In this document: piece by piece, positions 27,133-36,166 of the stretch
Layout of the letters: the number at the start of each line of letters is the position of its first letter
How positions within the stretch are numbered: the first letter of the stretch is position 1
Assembly (NCBI RefSeq): GCF_014295415.1
Contig: NZ_CP052909.1
Coordinates: 2,108,001 to 2,172,000 of the forward strand
Direction: 5' to 3'
Source of the DNA: Constantimarinum furrinae
GTDB lineage: Bacteria > Bacteroidota > Bacteroidia > Flavobacteriales > Flavobacteriaceae
DNA: 64,000 nt
Notes under the pieces: model-generated
Seen by the model: the letters and a program-made list of their open reading frames with translations, nothing else
Told to the model about the DNA's origin: nothing
Database searches by the model: none
Program-made: the position numbers and the translations under genes

Positions 27133-28008
27133 CTATTCCGAATCCGGAAGTGCGACGAGGGCTATTTTTTTTCCGTCGGGACTTACCGCTATACGGGATA
27201 TATCTTTAAAACCCATTTTATCCAGTGAAGCAACTTCAGTCCATTCGGGTCGGTCTAAGGTGTCGTAGCGATAAAGTTTTGTATCGCTTGCCAAGATCAT
27301 CTGGTGATCGTTGAGCCATGCATAATCCTGAATTCCGATAGGTAATTGACAAATGAAATAGCTGGTGGCGTTGTCTTCCACATCTAACAAATAGATATCC
27401 AGATTACCTTCTTCGTTCACGACCGTATAACTCATAGAAGGCGTATTCGGTACTTTATGAACGGACCTCCCGACTCCTCTCAATAACGTATCGGTCTTTT
27501 TTGTGTTTAAATTCGACATTATAAGATCCATCCCATCATCTGCAAGTACTGTAGCAAGCATAAGATGATCGTTAAACATAGCAAAATAGGCTACTCGGAG
27601 GTTCGGAATGGTTTCCTCAAACGTTGCATTTCCGGGGGAATGGGTATATAATCGTTGATAACCGGTTGAATCTAAATGTACCGATAACACCGTTTGAGAG
27701 GATGGTAACTTCTGGGGTGAATACTGACTCGAAGCCGAACCCTTGTGAAACCAACCTTTTTTATTGAGAGATATGTTAAAATCAGCAATATCAGTTTGTC
27801 CGTGATTGTTTGCTGCAAAAAGTATACGATCGTTGGAGGCAAAGGAGGGCTGATTGTCATACCCCGGATCACTTGAAATGTTACGCATATTCATAAGTGA
27901 AATTCCTTCGGCCGAGGAACTTATATCGAAAAGATAAACTTCGGTCGAAGGTTGGGAAACACCTGTAAAAGACACCAACATAGAGAGCACAGACAAGTAT
28001 ATTTTCAT
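27133..28008 (-). CDS. Exported TolB-like PD40 repeat protein
   Basis: A 291-aa protein with a signal peptide (MKIYLSVLSMLVSFTGVSQ). The mature part has PD40/WD40-like repeats (DNQPSFASNDRILFAANNHG near the start, AVSPDGKKIALVALPD at the end), giving a probable six-bladed propeller. I use the internal ATG at 28008: a start at 28071 would run through the terminator at 28053-28083 and spoil the signal peptide. No enzymatic site; it may bind protein or peptides in the periplasm. Its partner is unknown. Confidence 0.75.
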   Translation of the reverse strand: MKIYLSVLSMLVSFTGVSQPSTEVYLFDISSSAEGISLMNMRNISSDPGYDNQPSFASNDRILFAANNHGQTDIADFNISLNKKGWFHKGSASSQYSPQKLPSSQTVLSVHLDSTGYQRLYTHSPGNATFEETIPNLRVAYFAMFNDHLMLATVLADDGMDLIMSNLNTKKTDTLLRGVGRSVHKVPNTPSMSYTVVNEEGNLDIYLLDVEDNATSYFICQLPIGIQDYAWLNDHQMILASDTKLYRYDTLDRPEWTEVASLDKMGFKDISRIAVSPDGKKIALVALPDSE

Positions 28009-28052
28009 AGCTATTTTATTTCTCTGAAAGATACAAAGTTTATGCCATCCAT

Positions 28053-28083
28053 AAAAAAAAAGTCGCCCCACAAGGAGGCGACT
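28053..28083 (-). terminator. Terminator of the beta-oxidation operon
   Basis: AGTCGCC (28061-28067) pairs with GGCGACT (28077-28083), followed on the minus strand by nine T. Four TAAC units in tandem (28085-28100) lie between it and the acyl-CoA dehydrogenase stop. Confidence 0.8.
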
Positions 28084-28131
28084 CTTAACTAACTAACTAA
28101 CCAAAATTCAATTTATAAAAAACTGAATACT

Positions 28132-29940
28132 TTAAAACGGATACGAATTTGCAGCCGTTACTTTTTCAGCGATGATGTTGCGAAGAGCAACCACATTTGG
28201 CTGATTTTGATACTTTGTGAATCGTTTCAGACCCATTAACATCATTCGCTGCTCATCACCTTCAGCAAAAGAAACGATACCTTCCTTAGCACGTGAATGA
28301 ATTATATCTACTGCATGGTAGAGATTTAACCTGGCCATTGCGATCTGTTCTTTCTGGGCTTCTTCACCAAAACGTTTGGCATTTTTCTCTGCACGCAATA
28401 CCGCACTTTCAGCCATATAGATCTCAATAAGAATATCTGCTGAAGCCAATAACAACTGTTGATGTTCTTCCAATTCTGGCCCGTATTTCTGAACTGCGCT
28501 TCCGGCGACCATTAAGAATACTTTTTTCAGTTTTGCGATCATTTCTTTTTCTTCTGAAAGCAATTCTGAATAATCGGGAGTATCGAATGAAGGGATTCCG
28601 GTTAATTCTGAAGCTACTGCCTGTGCAGGACCCAGGAGATCCACATGACCTTTCATAGCCTTTTTTACCAGCATCCCAACGGCAAGCATACGGTTTATTT
28701 CGTTGGTTCCTTCATAGATTCGTGCAATTCGAGCATCTCTCCATGCAGCTTCCATAGGCGTATCGGCACTAAAGCCCATTCCTCCAAAGATCTGAATTCC
28801 CTCATCGGAGCAGTTCTGAATATCTTCAGAAACAGCAACTTTTAGAATAGAGCATTCAATTGCGTATTCTTCCACTCCTTTAAGTTCTGCTTCCTGATGG
28901 GTGTTTCCTTCACTTTCTCTTATGGAGATTCTATCTTCAATATTCTTTCCGGCACGATAGGTAGCACTTTCGCCTACATAGGCTGCTGTTGCCATTTCGG
29001 CTATTTTCGATTTAATCGCTCCAAATTTCGCGATGGGTGTGTTAAACTGGATACGCTCGTTAGCATATTTAACGGCTTCGGTAATTACACGGCGTTGTGC
29101 GTCCAGACTGGCTGCCGCCAATTTGATCCTACCCACGTTTAACGCATTCATTGCGATCTTAAACCCGTTACCACGTTCAGACAGCATATTATCTACAGGA
29201 ACCACTGTGTCGTTAAAGAATACCTGACGGGTAGAAGAGGAGTGAATTCCGAGTTTCTGTTCTTCTTCACCTAAGGTAATACCGTTAGAAGGGTCATTTT
29301 CAACAATAAATCCGGTAATATTCTTGTCGTCCTCAATTCTGGCAAAAACGATAAATATGTCACAGAATCCGGCATTGGAGATCCACATTTTTTGACCGCT
29401 AATTTTGTAGTGCGTACCATCTTCGCTTAAGACTGCTTTGGTTTTACCACTGTTGGCATCACTTCCCGCTCCCGGTTCGGTAAGGCAATAGGCTCCAAAC
29501 CATTCTCCCGTGGCCAGTTTTGGCACATATTTTTGACGTTGTTCTTCGGTACCGTAAAGCGTAATAGGCATGGTTCCTATCCCGGTATGTGCGCCAAAAG
29601 CTGTGGCTATGGATCCTGTAGCCCCGCTAATATAGTCACAAACCAGCATGGTGGTGATAAAGCCCATTCCCAGTCCGCCGTAAGCTTCCGGTACGGCAAT
29701 ACCCAGTAAACCAAGATCGCCTGCCTTTCGCATGATCTCTTCGGTAAGGGCATAGTCCTTTTTTTCGAATCGTTCTTTGTGAGGCCAGATCTCTCTGTCC
29801 ACAAATTCCTTAACAGAATCACGCATCATTTTTTGTTCTTCCGTAAAGTCTTCGGGAGTGAATATATCTTCGCAGGCAGTTTCCTTTACAAGGAACTGAC
29901 CTCCGCGCAATAAGTCTTTATTTTCTATTTCTGCATCCAT
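28132..29940 (-). CDS. Acyl-CoA dehydrogenase (FadE-like)
   Basis: This 602-aa flavoenzyme carries out the first oxidation of beta-oxidation, acyl-CoA to trans-2-enoyl-CoA. It has the FAD/substrate motif YCLTEPGAGSD (151-161), WISNAG in the middle domain and the catalytic Glu410 in IYEGTNE. A C-terminal extension of about 170 residues beyond the core, mostly helical, is usual in FadE-like enzymes of this type. I start at the ATG at 29940; an upstream start at 30006 would overlap the thiolase gene with unrelated residues. It follows the thiolase stop by 14 bp and ends the operon. Confidence 0.92.
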   Translation of the reverse strand: MDAEIENKDLLRGGQFLVKETACEDIFTPEDFTEEQKMMRDSVKEFVDREIWPHKERFEKKDYALTEEIMRKAGDLGLLGIAVPEAYGGLGMGFITTMLVCDYISGATGSIATAFGAHTGIGTMPITLYGTEEQRQKYVPKLATGEWFGAYCLTEPGAGSDANSGKTKAVLSEDGTHYKISGQKMWISNAGFCDIFIVFARIEDDKNITGFIVENDPSNGITLGEEEQKLGIHSSSTRQVFFNDTVVPVDNMLSERGNGFKIAMNALNVGRIKLAAASLDAQRRVITEAVKYANERIQFNTPIAKFGAIKSKIAEMATAAYVGESATYRAGKNIEDRISIRESEGNTHQEAELKGVEEYAIECSILKVAVSEDIQNCSDEGIQIFGGMGFSADTPMEAAWRDARIARIYEGTNEINRMLAVGMLVKKAMKGHVDLLGPAQAVASELTGIPSFDTPDYSELLSEEKEMIAKLKKVFLMVAGSAVQKYGPELEEHQQLLLASADILIEIYMAESAVLRAEKNAKRFGEEAQKEQIAMARLNLYHAVDIIHSRAKEGIVSFAEGDEQRMMLMGLKRFTKYQNQPNVVALRNIIAEKVTAANSYPF

Positions 29941-29954
29941 AGTTGAAATTTTTT

Positions 29955-31145
29955 CTAATTTAAAAACTCGTAAATACCTGCGGCACCCTGTCCTGTGCCT
30001 ACACACATGGTAACCATTCCATATTTTCCTTTCATATTCCGCTTTCGCATCTCATCGAACAATTGTACCGAAAGTTTTGCGCCTGTACATCCCAAAGGAT
30101 GTCCCAAAGCGATAGCTCCACCATTCACATTTACAATTTCATTATTGAGGTTTAGTTCGCGAATTACAGCCAGGGATTGAGAAGCAAAGGCTTCATTAAG
30201 TTCAATAAGTTCAATATCTTCTTGCTTCAAGCCCGCTTGTTTTAATGCCTTCGGAATGGCTTTCACCGGTCCAATTCCCATGATGCGAGGTTCTACACCT
30301 GCCGCAGCAAAATTTACCATTCGTGCCACAGGTTCCAGATTTAGCTCCTTAACCATTTCTTCACTCATGATCATTACAAATGCCGCGCCGTCACTCATTT
30401 GAGAAGAATTTCCTGCTGTAACACTGCCGCCATCGGCGAATACAGGGCGTAGTTTTGCCAAAGCCTCAAGATTCGTCCCTTTTCTAGGTCCTTCATCCTT
30501 GGTCACCGTATAGTTCTTGGTCTCTTTTTTCCCTGACTCATTAACGAAAGTGTGTTCGATCTCTATGGGGACAATCTGATCCTGAAACCGGTCTTCGGCC
30601 TGTGCTTTTAGCGCTTTCATATGAGAATTGTAGGCAAACTCGTCTTGATCTTCTCGTGACACTTTAAACTGTTCTGCAACAGCTTCCGCAGTAAGTCCCA
30701 TGCCCCAATAGTAATCTTCATTTCCGTTTTTAACCACATCATAATCGGGTGTAGGTTTATATCCTCCCATTGGAATATAGCTCATGCTCTCCGCACCTCC
30801 GGCTATGATACAATTAGCCATTCCACTTTGGATCTTAGCTGTTGCCATAGCGATGGTTTCCACTCCCGAAGCACAATAACGGTTTACGGTAACACCCGGC
30901 ACATCTTCTATCTTTAATCCCATGAGAGAGATCAATCGCGCCATATTTAATCCTTGTTCGGCCTCCGGCATCGCGTTCCCTACCATCACATCATCTATCC
31001 GTGTTTTTTCCAGCTGAGGTAACTCATTCATTAAATACTGAATGGTTTCCGCAGCCAGTTCGTCGGGGCGCTTAAATCTGAACACACCTCTTGGCGCTTT
31101 CCCAACGGCGGTTCTGTAGGCTTTTACTATATATGCTGTTTTCAT
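29955..31145 (-). CDS. fadA: Acetyl-CoA acyltransferase (3-ketoacyl-CoA thiolase)
   Basis: A 396-aa thiolase that cleaves 3-ketoacyl-CoA with CoA, the last step of beta-oxidation. The acyl-carrying Cys91 lies in NRYCASGVE, the catalytic His349 in GHPLGCTGA and the second Cys381 in [10 protein letters not shown]. Normal length. It lies between the multifunctional dehydrogenase/hydratase and the acyl-CoA dehydrogenase genes, the same order as fadN-fadA-fadE of Bacillus subtilis. Confidence 0.95.
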   Translation of the reverse strand: MKTAYIVKAYRTAVGKAPRGVFRFKRPDELAAETIQYLMNELPQLEKTRIDDVMVGNAMPEAEQGLNMARLISLMGLKIEDVPGVTVNRYCASGVETIAMATAKIQSGMANCIIAGGAESMSYIPMGGYKPTPDYDVVKNGNEDYYWGMGLTAEAVAEQFKVSREDQDEFAYNSHMKALKAQAEDRFQDQIVPIEIEHTFVNESGKKETKNYTVTKDEGPRKGTNLEALAKLRPVFADGGSVTAGNSSQMSDGAAFVMIMSEEMVKELNLEPVARMVNFAAAGVEPRIMGIGPVKAIPKALKQAGLKQEDIELIELNEAFASQSLAVIRELNLNNEIVNVNGGAIALGHPLGCTGAKLSVQLFDEMRKRNMKGKYGMVTMCVGTGQGAAGIYEFLN

Positions 31146-31266
31146 TTAACTAGTATTGAGATTTTAGATTTTAGTATTGAACGCTGTCATAACTTTTAGA
31201 AATCAAATTGTATTCTTTTAATTTCAGTAGCTTTATCAAGCAGAAGGATCTAAGTGCATTTCACAA

Positions 31267-33675
31267 CTAGTTGCGAAGTGGTTTTCCTTTCTGAATCATA
31301 TGCTGTAATCGTTCCAGTGTTTTTCGTTCTCCGGTAAGACTTAAAAAGGCTTCACGTTCCAGGTCGAGTAAATATTGTTCGCTTACCAGTGATGGTTCAG
31401 ACAAGTCGCCTCCCGCCATTACATAGGCTAGTTTGTTGGCGATCTTTTTATCGTGTTCACTAATGTAGTGTCCCGCTTCCATAGAATCGGTTCCTACAAG
31501 GAACATCCCCAGAGCCTGTTTTCCCAGAACTTTTACATCGTTTCGCTTTACAGGTTTGGTATAGCCGTTGTCAGCCATCTGACGGGCTACAGCTTTTGCT
31601 GCTGCTATTTGTCGATCCCTGTTTATGATCACAATATCTTTTCCTTTCTGAAGTATGCCTGTGTCATAGGCTTCATAAGCCGAAGTGGATACTTTTGCCA
31701 TCCCAATAGTTAAGAAATGCTCCTGAAGTCGGTTTAATTCTACGTCGTTCTTCTGAAAGGTATCACTCGCTCTCAGCGCCATTTCTTTGCTTCCGCCACC
31801 TCCAGGGATGACACCTACGCCAAATTCCACCAAACCAATATAGCTTTCGGCGGCTGCAACTACCCTGTCTGCATGTAATGTCATTTCACATCCACCACCC
31901 AGAGTCATTCCGTGAGGTGCAACAACCGTTGGAATAGAGGAGTACCGCAATCGCATACAACTATCCTGAAAATATTTAACGGCGGCATTTAATTCGTCAT
32001 ATTCCTGTTCTACCGCCATCATAAAGATCATACCTATATTGGCCCCTACAGAGAAATTAGCTCCTTGGTTACCCACAACCAATCCATCGAAGTCCTTTTC
32101 GGCAATGTCAATAGCCTTATTGAGACCTGCAAGTACGTCACCACCTATACTGTTCATTTTACTCTGGAATTCCACGTTGAGTATCCCGTCGCCAAGATCT
32201 TCAACCACTACACCACTGTTCTTAAAGACTTCGGCAGATTCACGTATGTTGTCCAGGATAATAAAAGCATCTTGTCCGGGTATTTTTACGTATTCCTTCT
32301 TCGGAATGTCATAGAAATAGGTAGCTCCGTCCTTTACGGTATAGAAGGATTCAATTCCGGCTTCCTTCATTTCCGTTACCCAGGCTGCGGGTTCTTTACC
32401 TAGTTCCTCAATGAGTTTTATTCCTTCTTCAACTCCAACAGCATCCCAGATCTCAAACGGACCGTTTTCCCAGCCGAACCCGGCTTTCATGGCGTCATCG
32501 ATCTTATAGAGTTCATCGGTAATTTCGGGGATACGTTTAGAAACATAGGCGAACATCCCACCGAAATTTTTACGGTAGAATTCGGAAGCCTTGTCTTTCC
32601 CTCCTATAAGGATCTTAAATCGATCGATGACCTTGTCCACCGATTTTGTTTGCTCTAGTGTAGGGAAGGAGGCTTTCTTTCCTTTACGGTATTCTAGTGA
32701 ATCGAGATCCAGACCTAAGATCTCACTACTGCCGTCATCATTTTTTACTTTTTTATAGAACCCTTGGCCGCTTTTACTTCCTAACCATTGGTTATCCATC
32801 ATATTATTGATAAAATCTGGAAGTTCGAATACCTCGTGCTCTTCATCGTCCGGCACATTTTCATAGATTCCGTTTGCCACGTGTACCAGCGTATCAAGTC
32901 CCACAACGTCTACGGTTCGAAAGGTTGCCGATTTAGGGCGACCAATCACAGGGCCGGTTAATTTGTCAACTTCTTCAATGGTTAGCCCCATATCCTTCAC
33001 CAAGTGAAAAAGGCTTTGAATTCCGAATATCCCGATCCTGTTTCCTATAAATGCCGGGGTGTCTTTAGCGACTACTGAGGTTTTTCCTAGGAACTTTTCT
33101 CCATAACCGTTTAAGAAGTCAAGAACTTCCTGAGACGTTTTTGGTCCCGGGATAATCTCAAAGAGTTTCAGATATCTGGGAGGGTTAAAAAAATGAGTCC
33201 CACAGAAATGTTTCTGAAAATCTTCAGTTCGTCCTTCACTCATAAATTTAATGGGAATGCCCGAAGTATTTGAAGTGATGAGCGTTCCGGGAGTGCGATG
33301 TTTTTCAAGGTTTTCAAATACCTTTTGTTTAATATCCAGGCGTTCTACCACCACTTCAATGATCCAGTCGGCCTCTTTTACCTTCGAAATATCGTCTTCA
33401 AGATTTCCGGTGGTAATCCTTGTTGCAAAATCCTTATGATAGAGCGGAGCAGGCTTACTTTTTATTGCAGATTGAAGGGCAGCGTTTACTAATCGGTTTC
33501 GTACCGCCTTGTCTTCCAGTGTGAGTCCTTTTGCTTTTTCAGATTCGGTAAGCTCTCGTGGAACGATATCCAGCAATAACACTTCCACACCAATATTGGC
33601 GAAATGACATGCGATCCCACTTCCCATAATACCTGAACCTATAACGGCTACTTTTTCAATTCTTCTCTTTGACAT
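31267..33675 (-). CDS. 3-hydroxyacyl-CoA dehydrogenase / enoyl-CoA hydratase (FadN-like)
   Basis: An 802-aa bifunctional enzyme for the two middle steps of beta-oxidation. The NAD-binding motif GSGIMG (13-18) opens the dehydrogenase domain (about 1-300); a second HCDH C-terminal domain follows (about 345-450, GFGWENGPFEIWDAVG). A crotonase/hydratase domain occupies about 480-690 (oxyanion-type AHGMTLGGGCEMTLH). This dehydrogenase-first order matches B. subtilis FadN and is the reverse of E. coli FadB. It starts 2 bp after the MarR gene. The 121-bp gap to fadA shows no terminator I recognise. Confidence 0.92.
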   Translation of the reverse strand: MSKRRIEKVAVIGSGIMGSGIACHFANIGVEVLLLDIVPRELTESEKAKGLTLEDKAVRNRLVNAALQSAIKSKPAPLYHKDFATRITTGNLEDDISKVKEADWIIEVVVERLDIKQKVFENLEKHRTPGTLITSNTSGIPIKFMSEGRTEDFQKHFCGTHFFNPPRYLKLFEIIPGPKTSQEVLDFLNGYGEKFLGKTSVVAKDTPAFIGNRIGIFGIQSLFHLVKDMGLTIEEVDKLTGPVIGRPKSATFRTVDVVGLDTLVHVANGIYENVPDDEEHEVFELPDFINNMMDNQWLGSKSGQGFYKKVKNDDGSSEILGLDLDSLEYRKGKKASFPTLEQTKSVDKVIDRFKILIGGKDKASEFYRKNFGGMFAYVSKRIPEITDELYKIDDAMKAGFGWENGPFEIWDAVGVEEGIKLIEELGKEPAAWVTEMKEAGIESFYTVKDGATYFYDIPKKEYVKIPGQDAFIILDNIRESAEVFKNSGVVVEDLGDGILNVEFQSKMNSIGGDVLAGLNKAIDIAEKDFDGLVVGNQGANFSVGANIGMIFMMAVEQEYDELNAAVKYFQDSCMRLRYSSIPTVVAPHGMTLGGGCEMTLHADRVVAAAESYIGLVEFGVGVIPGGGGSKEMALRASDTFQKNDVELNRLQEHFLTIGMAKVSTSAYEAYDTGILQKGKDIVIINRDRQIAAAKAVARQMADNGYTKPVKRNDVKVLGKQALGMFLVGTDSMEAGHYISEHDKKIANKLAYVMAGGDLSEPSLVSEQYLLDLEREAFLSLTGERKTLERLQHMIQKGKPLRN

Positions 33676-33677
33676 TG

Positions 33678-34127
33678 TTATGCTATTTTTTCGGTGTCGT
33701 ATATTTTTTTTGAATGTATCAATTCGAGGATGGTATTCGCAACATTTTTAAAAGTTTGCAGATCCTCTTTAGGAATAGATTCCTGTACCGCTTCATCGAA
33801 CTGAAGCACCACATTTTTTGAAAATTCCCGCATTTCTTTTCCAAAGGGCGTTAAATGGATCAAGACGCCACGTCCGTCTGTTGGATTTGGTTTTCGTTCA
33901 ATGAGTCCTTTTTCCTCCATGCTTTTCAAGGTCCGAGACAGGCTGGTTGCCTCCATACCCATTTTGGGCCCCAAAGCCGTTGAAGGCGTACCTTCTTCAG
34001 GATCAATACTAATTAAGGCAAAGCCCGTTGCCATAGTACTCCCTTTTTTTCCTGCCTCTTCATTATACATTTTCATTACACTCATCCAGGTAGCACGTAA
34101 AATATAGTCGATGGTTTTTTCTTTCAA
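33678..34127 (-). CDS. MarR family regulator of the beta-oxidation operon
   Basis: A 149-aa winged-helix regulator. The core LGPKMGMEATSLSRTLKSME (recognition helix) and the wing GLIERKPNPTDGRGVLIHLT are typical. The start is TTG at 34127: a stop codon lies two codons upstream, and the leading MKEKTIDYILRATW precedes the first ATG (residue 15). It is the first gene of the operon fadN-fadA-fadE, and a 24-bp perfect palindrome overlaps its promoter, so it most likely represses its own operon and is relieved by a fatty acid or acyl-CoA. That ligand is inferred from the gene content. Confidence 0.88.
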   Translation of the reverse strand: MKEKTIDYILRATWMSVMKMYNEEAGKKGSTMATGFALISIDPEEGTPSTALGPKMGMEATSLSRTLKSMEEKGLIERKPNPTDGRGVLIHLTPFGKEMREFSKNVVLQFDEAVQESIPKEDLQTFKNVANTILELIHSKKIYDTEKIA

Positions 34128-34154
34128 AATTCAGGGTTTTTGAAATTTGGTAAC

Positions 34155-34162
34155 CAAAGATA
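34155..34162 (-). promoter_or_regulatory. -7 element of the MarR-fad operon
   Basis: TATCTTTG on the minus strand, a full match to TAnnTTTG, about 28 bp before the TTG start. The expected -33 position falls inside the palindrome at 34168-34191, where no TTTG is seen. Confidence 0.5.
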
Positions 34163-34167
34163 CTAAA

Positions 34168-34191
34168 ATTTACTATGCATGCATAGTAAAT
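34168..34191. promoter_or_regulatory. 24-bp perfect palindrome, probable MarR operator
   Basis: The half site ATTTACTATGCA is followed directly by its exact reverse complement. Length and symmetry fit a MarR dimer site. It lies 41 bp before the MarR start codon, just upstream of the -7 element, and 45 bp from the terminator of the upstream acyl-CoA ligase gene. Confidence 0.7.
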
Positions 34192-34214
34192 AAGTAAAAA
34201 AGTTTGCATAAAAA

Positions 34215-34240
34215 AAGCGCCTTAAGTAAAAAAGGCGCTT
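34215..34240 (-). terminator. Terminator of the acyl-CoA ligase gene
   Basis: AAGCGCCTT (34215-34223) and AAGGCGCTT (34232-34240) form a 9-bp stem, followed on the minus strand by a T run. It separates fadD from the MarR operon. Confidence 0.85.
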
Positions 34241-34261
34241 AAATTTAAAAGTAGTTTACAT

Positions 34262-36043
34262 TTAGGATTGGTGGTCGTAGATCTTGTTATACAGATCCAT
34301 GTATTTTTCTTTGATCACTTTTCGCTTCATTTTCATAGTAGGAGTAAGGTGTCCGGCGTCAATGCTCCAAACATCCGGGGTAAGTTCAAATTTTTTGATC
34401 TTTTCCCATTTGCCGAAGCGTTCATTATAGGTATCTATTTCTTTCTGAATACGAGCCCTTAAGATGTCATTATTAACTAGTTCTTTAGGGTCATTTGAGA
34501 GCCCCTTGTTTTTCTTTTTGTTCCAATCTGAAATAAATTCCCAGGCCGGCTGAATAAGTGCCGCCGGCATTTTTTCTCCTTCACCTACCACCATGATCTG
34601 TTCAATAAAACGGGATTGCTTCATCGAATTTTCCAAGAGTTGTGGCGCTATATATTTACCTCCACTGGTTTTAAACATCTCTTTTTTCCGATCAGTGATC
34701 TTTAAAAAGCCTTCACTGTCTATTTCCCCAATATCTCCCGTGTGAAAATACCCGTTCTTTAATACTTCGGCTGTTTTTTCGGGCTCTTTATAATAACCTT
34801 GCATCACCTGAGGACCTTTTACCAGAATCTCACCATCTTCCGCAATTTTAACTTCCGTATTTTCAATCGGCTTTCCAACCGTACCAATTTTGAAACCCCG
34901 ATTTCTCATATCGTTAACCGAAACAACCGGAGAAGTTTCAGTGAGGCCGTAACCTTCCATTACCGGGATATCTGCGGCGTTGAATACTCGGGCCAATCTG
35001 GGTTGTAGTGCAGCACTCCCCGATGCAATTGCCTGAAGGTTACCGCCCAATGCTTCCTGCCACTTGCTAAAAATTAGCTTTCTTGCCAGTTTCAGCTTGG
35101 TTTCATACCACCAACCGTTTTGTCCATAGGGTTCATAATCGAGCCCAAGTTCGATGGCCCAGAAGAATAATTTCTTCTTAACACCGGTTAAGTCTGCTCC
35201 TTTTGCGTATATCTTGTCGTAAACTTTCTCGAGTAAACGTGGAACTGCCGTCATCACTTCAGGCTTAATCTCCTTTAAATTATCGCTAATGGTCTCCAGG
35301 CTTTCGGCAAAATGAATACTTACGCCACAATATTGATACATGTATAAAAGCATTCTCTCGTAGATATGACAAACAGGTAAAAAACTGAGAGATTTTGTTT
35401 TTCCCATCTCAATAGGCAGGCGTTTTGCACTGGCAATAGCATTACTTGAAATATTTTTATGACTAAGCATCACTCCTTTAGGCTTACCGGTAGTTCCGGA
35501 AGTATAAATTAAAGTAGCGAGGTCATCTTCATCAACCGCTTCTTTGCGTTTATCTACTTCATCTTGATTGCTCTCGTCCTTTCCTAAATCCAGTACTTCG
35601 TTCCAATTTTTACAGTTGGCAACATCTTCAAAACAATACACCTCGATGAGGGACGGAACATTCGCTTTAATATTCGATATTTTCTGAAAGACTTCATCAC
35701 AAGACACAAAACAATATTTACTTTCACTATGATTTAAAACATACTCATAATCGTCTTCGCTTATTGTTGGATAAATAGGAACGTCCTGTGCTCCGGTTTG
35801 CAAGATCCCAATGTCACAGATGTTCCATTCGGTACGATTGGTCATAGAAATAATCGCAACTTTATCATTGGGTTGTACACCAAGGCGTATGAGTCCGCGA
35901 CTAATTGCATTCGCTTTGTCAATATATTCCTGAGTCGAGGTTTTTATCCATTGTCCGTTAACTTTACTTACCAGCGCATCCTCCTGCGGATATTTTTCGA
36001 GTTGGTAATACGGGAAGTCGAAGAGTCTTTTTACGTTGTCCAT
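34262..36043 (-). CDS. fadD: Long-chain acyl-CoA synthetase (AMP-forming)
   Basis: A 593-aa AMP-binding enzyme that activates fatty acids to acyl-CoA using ATP. It has the P-loop-like YTSGTTGKPKG at 180-190, GYGLTETSPV (about 357-366) and the hinge region TGDIGEIDSEGFLKITDRKKEM (quoted in part: YFHTGDIGE and ITDRKKE). The C-terminal lysine domain is complete. Length and motifs match the FAA1/FadD15-like long-chain group. It stands next to, but is separated by a terminator from, the beta-oxidation operon whose substrates it would supply. Confidence 0.9.
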   Translation of the reverse strand: MDNVKRLFDFPYYQLEKYPQEDALVSKVNGQWIKTSTQEYIDKANAISRGLIRLGVQPNDKVAIISMTNRTEWNICDIGILQTGAQDVPIYPTISEDDYEYVLNHSESKYCFVSCDEVFQKISNIKANVPSLIEVYCFEDVANCKNWNEVLDLGKDESNQDEVDKRKEAVDEDDLATLIYTSGTTGKPKGVMLSHKNISSNAIASAKRLPIEMGKTKSLSFLPVCHIYERMLLYMYQYCGVSIHFAESLETISDNLKEIKPEVMTAVPRLLEKVYDKIYAKGADLTGVKKKLFFWAIELGLDYEPYGQNGWWYETKLKLARKLIFSKWQEALGGNLQAIASGSAALQPRLARVFNAADIPVMEGYGLTETSPVVSVNDMRNRGFKIGTVGKPIENTEVKIAEDGEILVKGPQVMQGYYKEPEKTAEVLKNGYFHTGDIGEIDSEGFLKITDRKKEMFKTSGGKYIAPQLLENSMKQSRFIEQIMVVGEGEKMPAALIQPAWEFISDWNKKKNKGLSNDPKELVNNDILRARIQKEIDTYNERFGKWEKIKKFELTPDVWSIDAGHLTPTMKMKRKVIKEKYMDLYNKIYDHQS

Positions 36044-36113
36044 GAGTATGAAGTTTTCAGAATTGCAAAATAGGAAATTTTTTCAGGTTTTAATGGGTTC
36101 GAGCCATAAAGAA

Positions 36114-36142
36114 AAATCCTATCTCTTCTTAAGACAGGATTT
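36114..36142 (-). terminator. Terminator of the M14 carboxypeptidase gene
   Basis: AAATCCT (36114-36120) pairs with AGGATTT (36136-36142), extended inside by TCT/AGA; a short T run follows on the minus strand. Confidence 0.6.
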
Positions 36143-36166
36143 GTAAAATGAAGTTTCAAGTAACTT

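Noticed and set aside
28085-28100. Tandem TAAC units as a possible repeat element
   Set aside because: Only four 4-bp units between a stop codon and a terminator; too short to mean anything.
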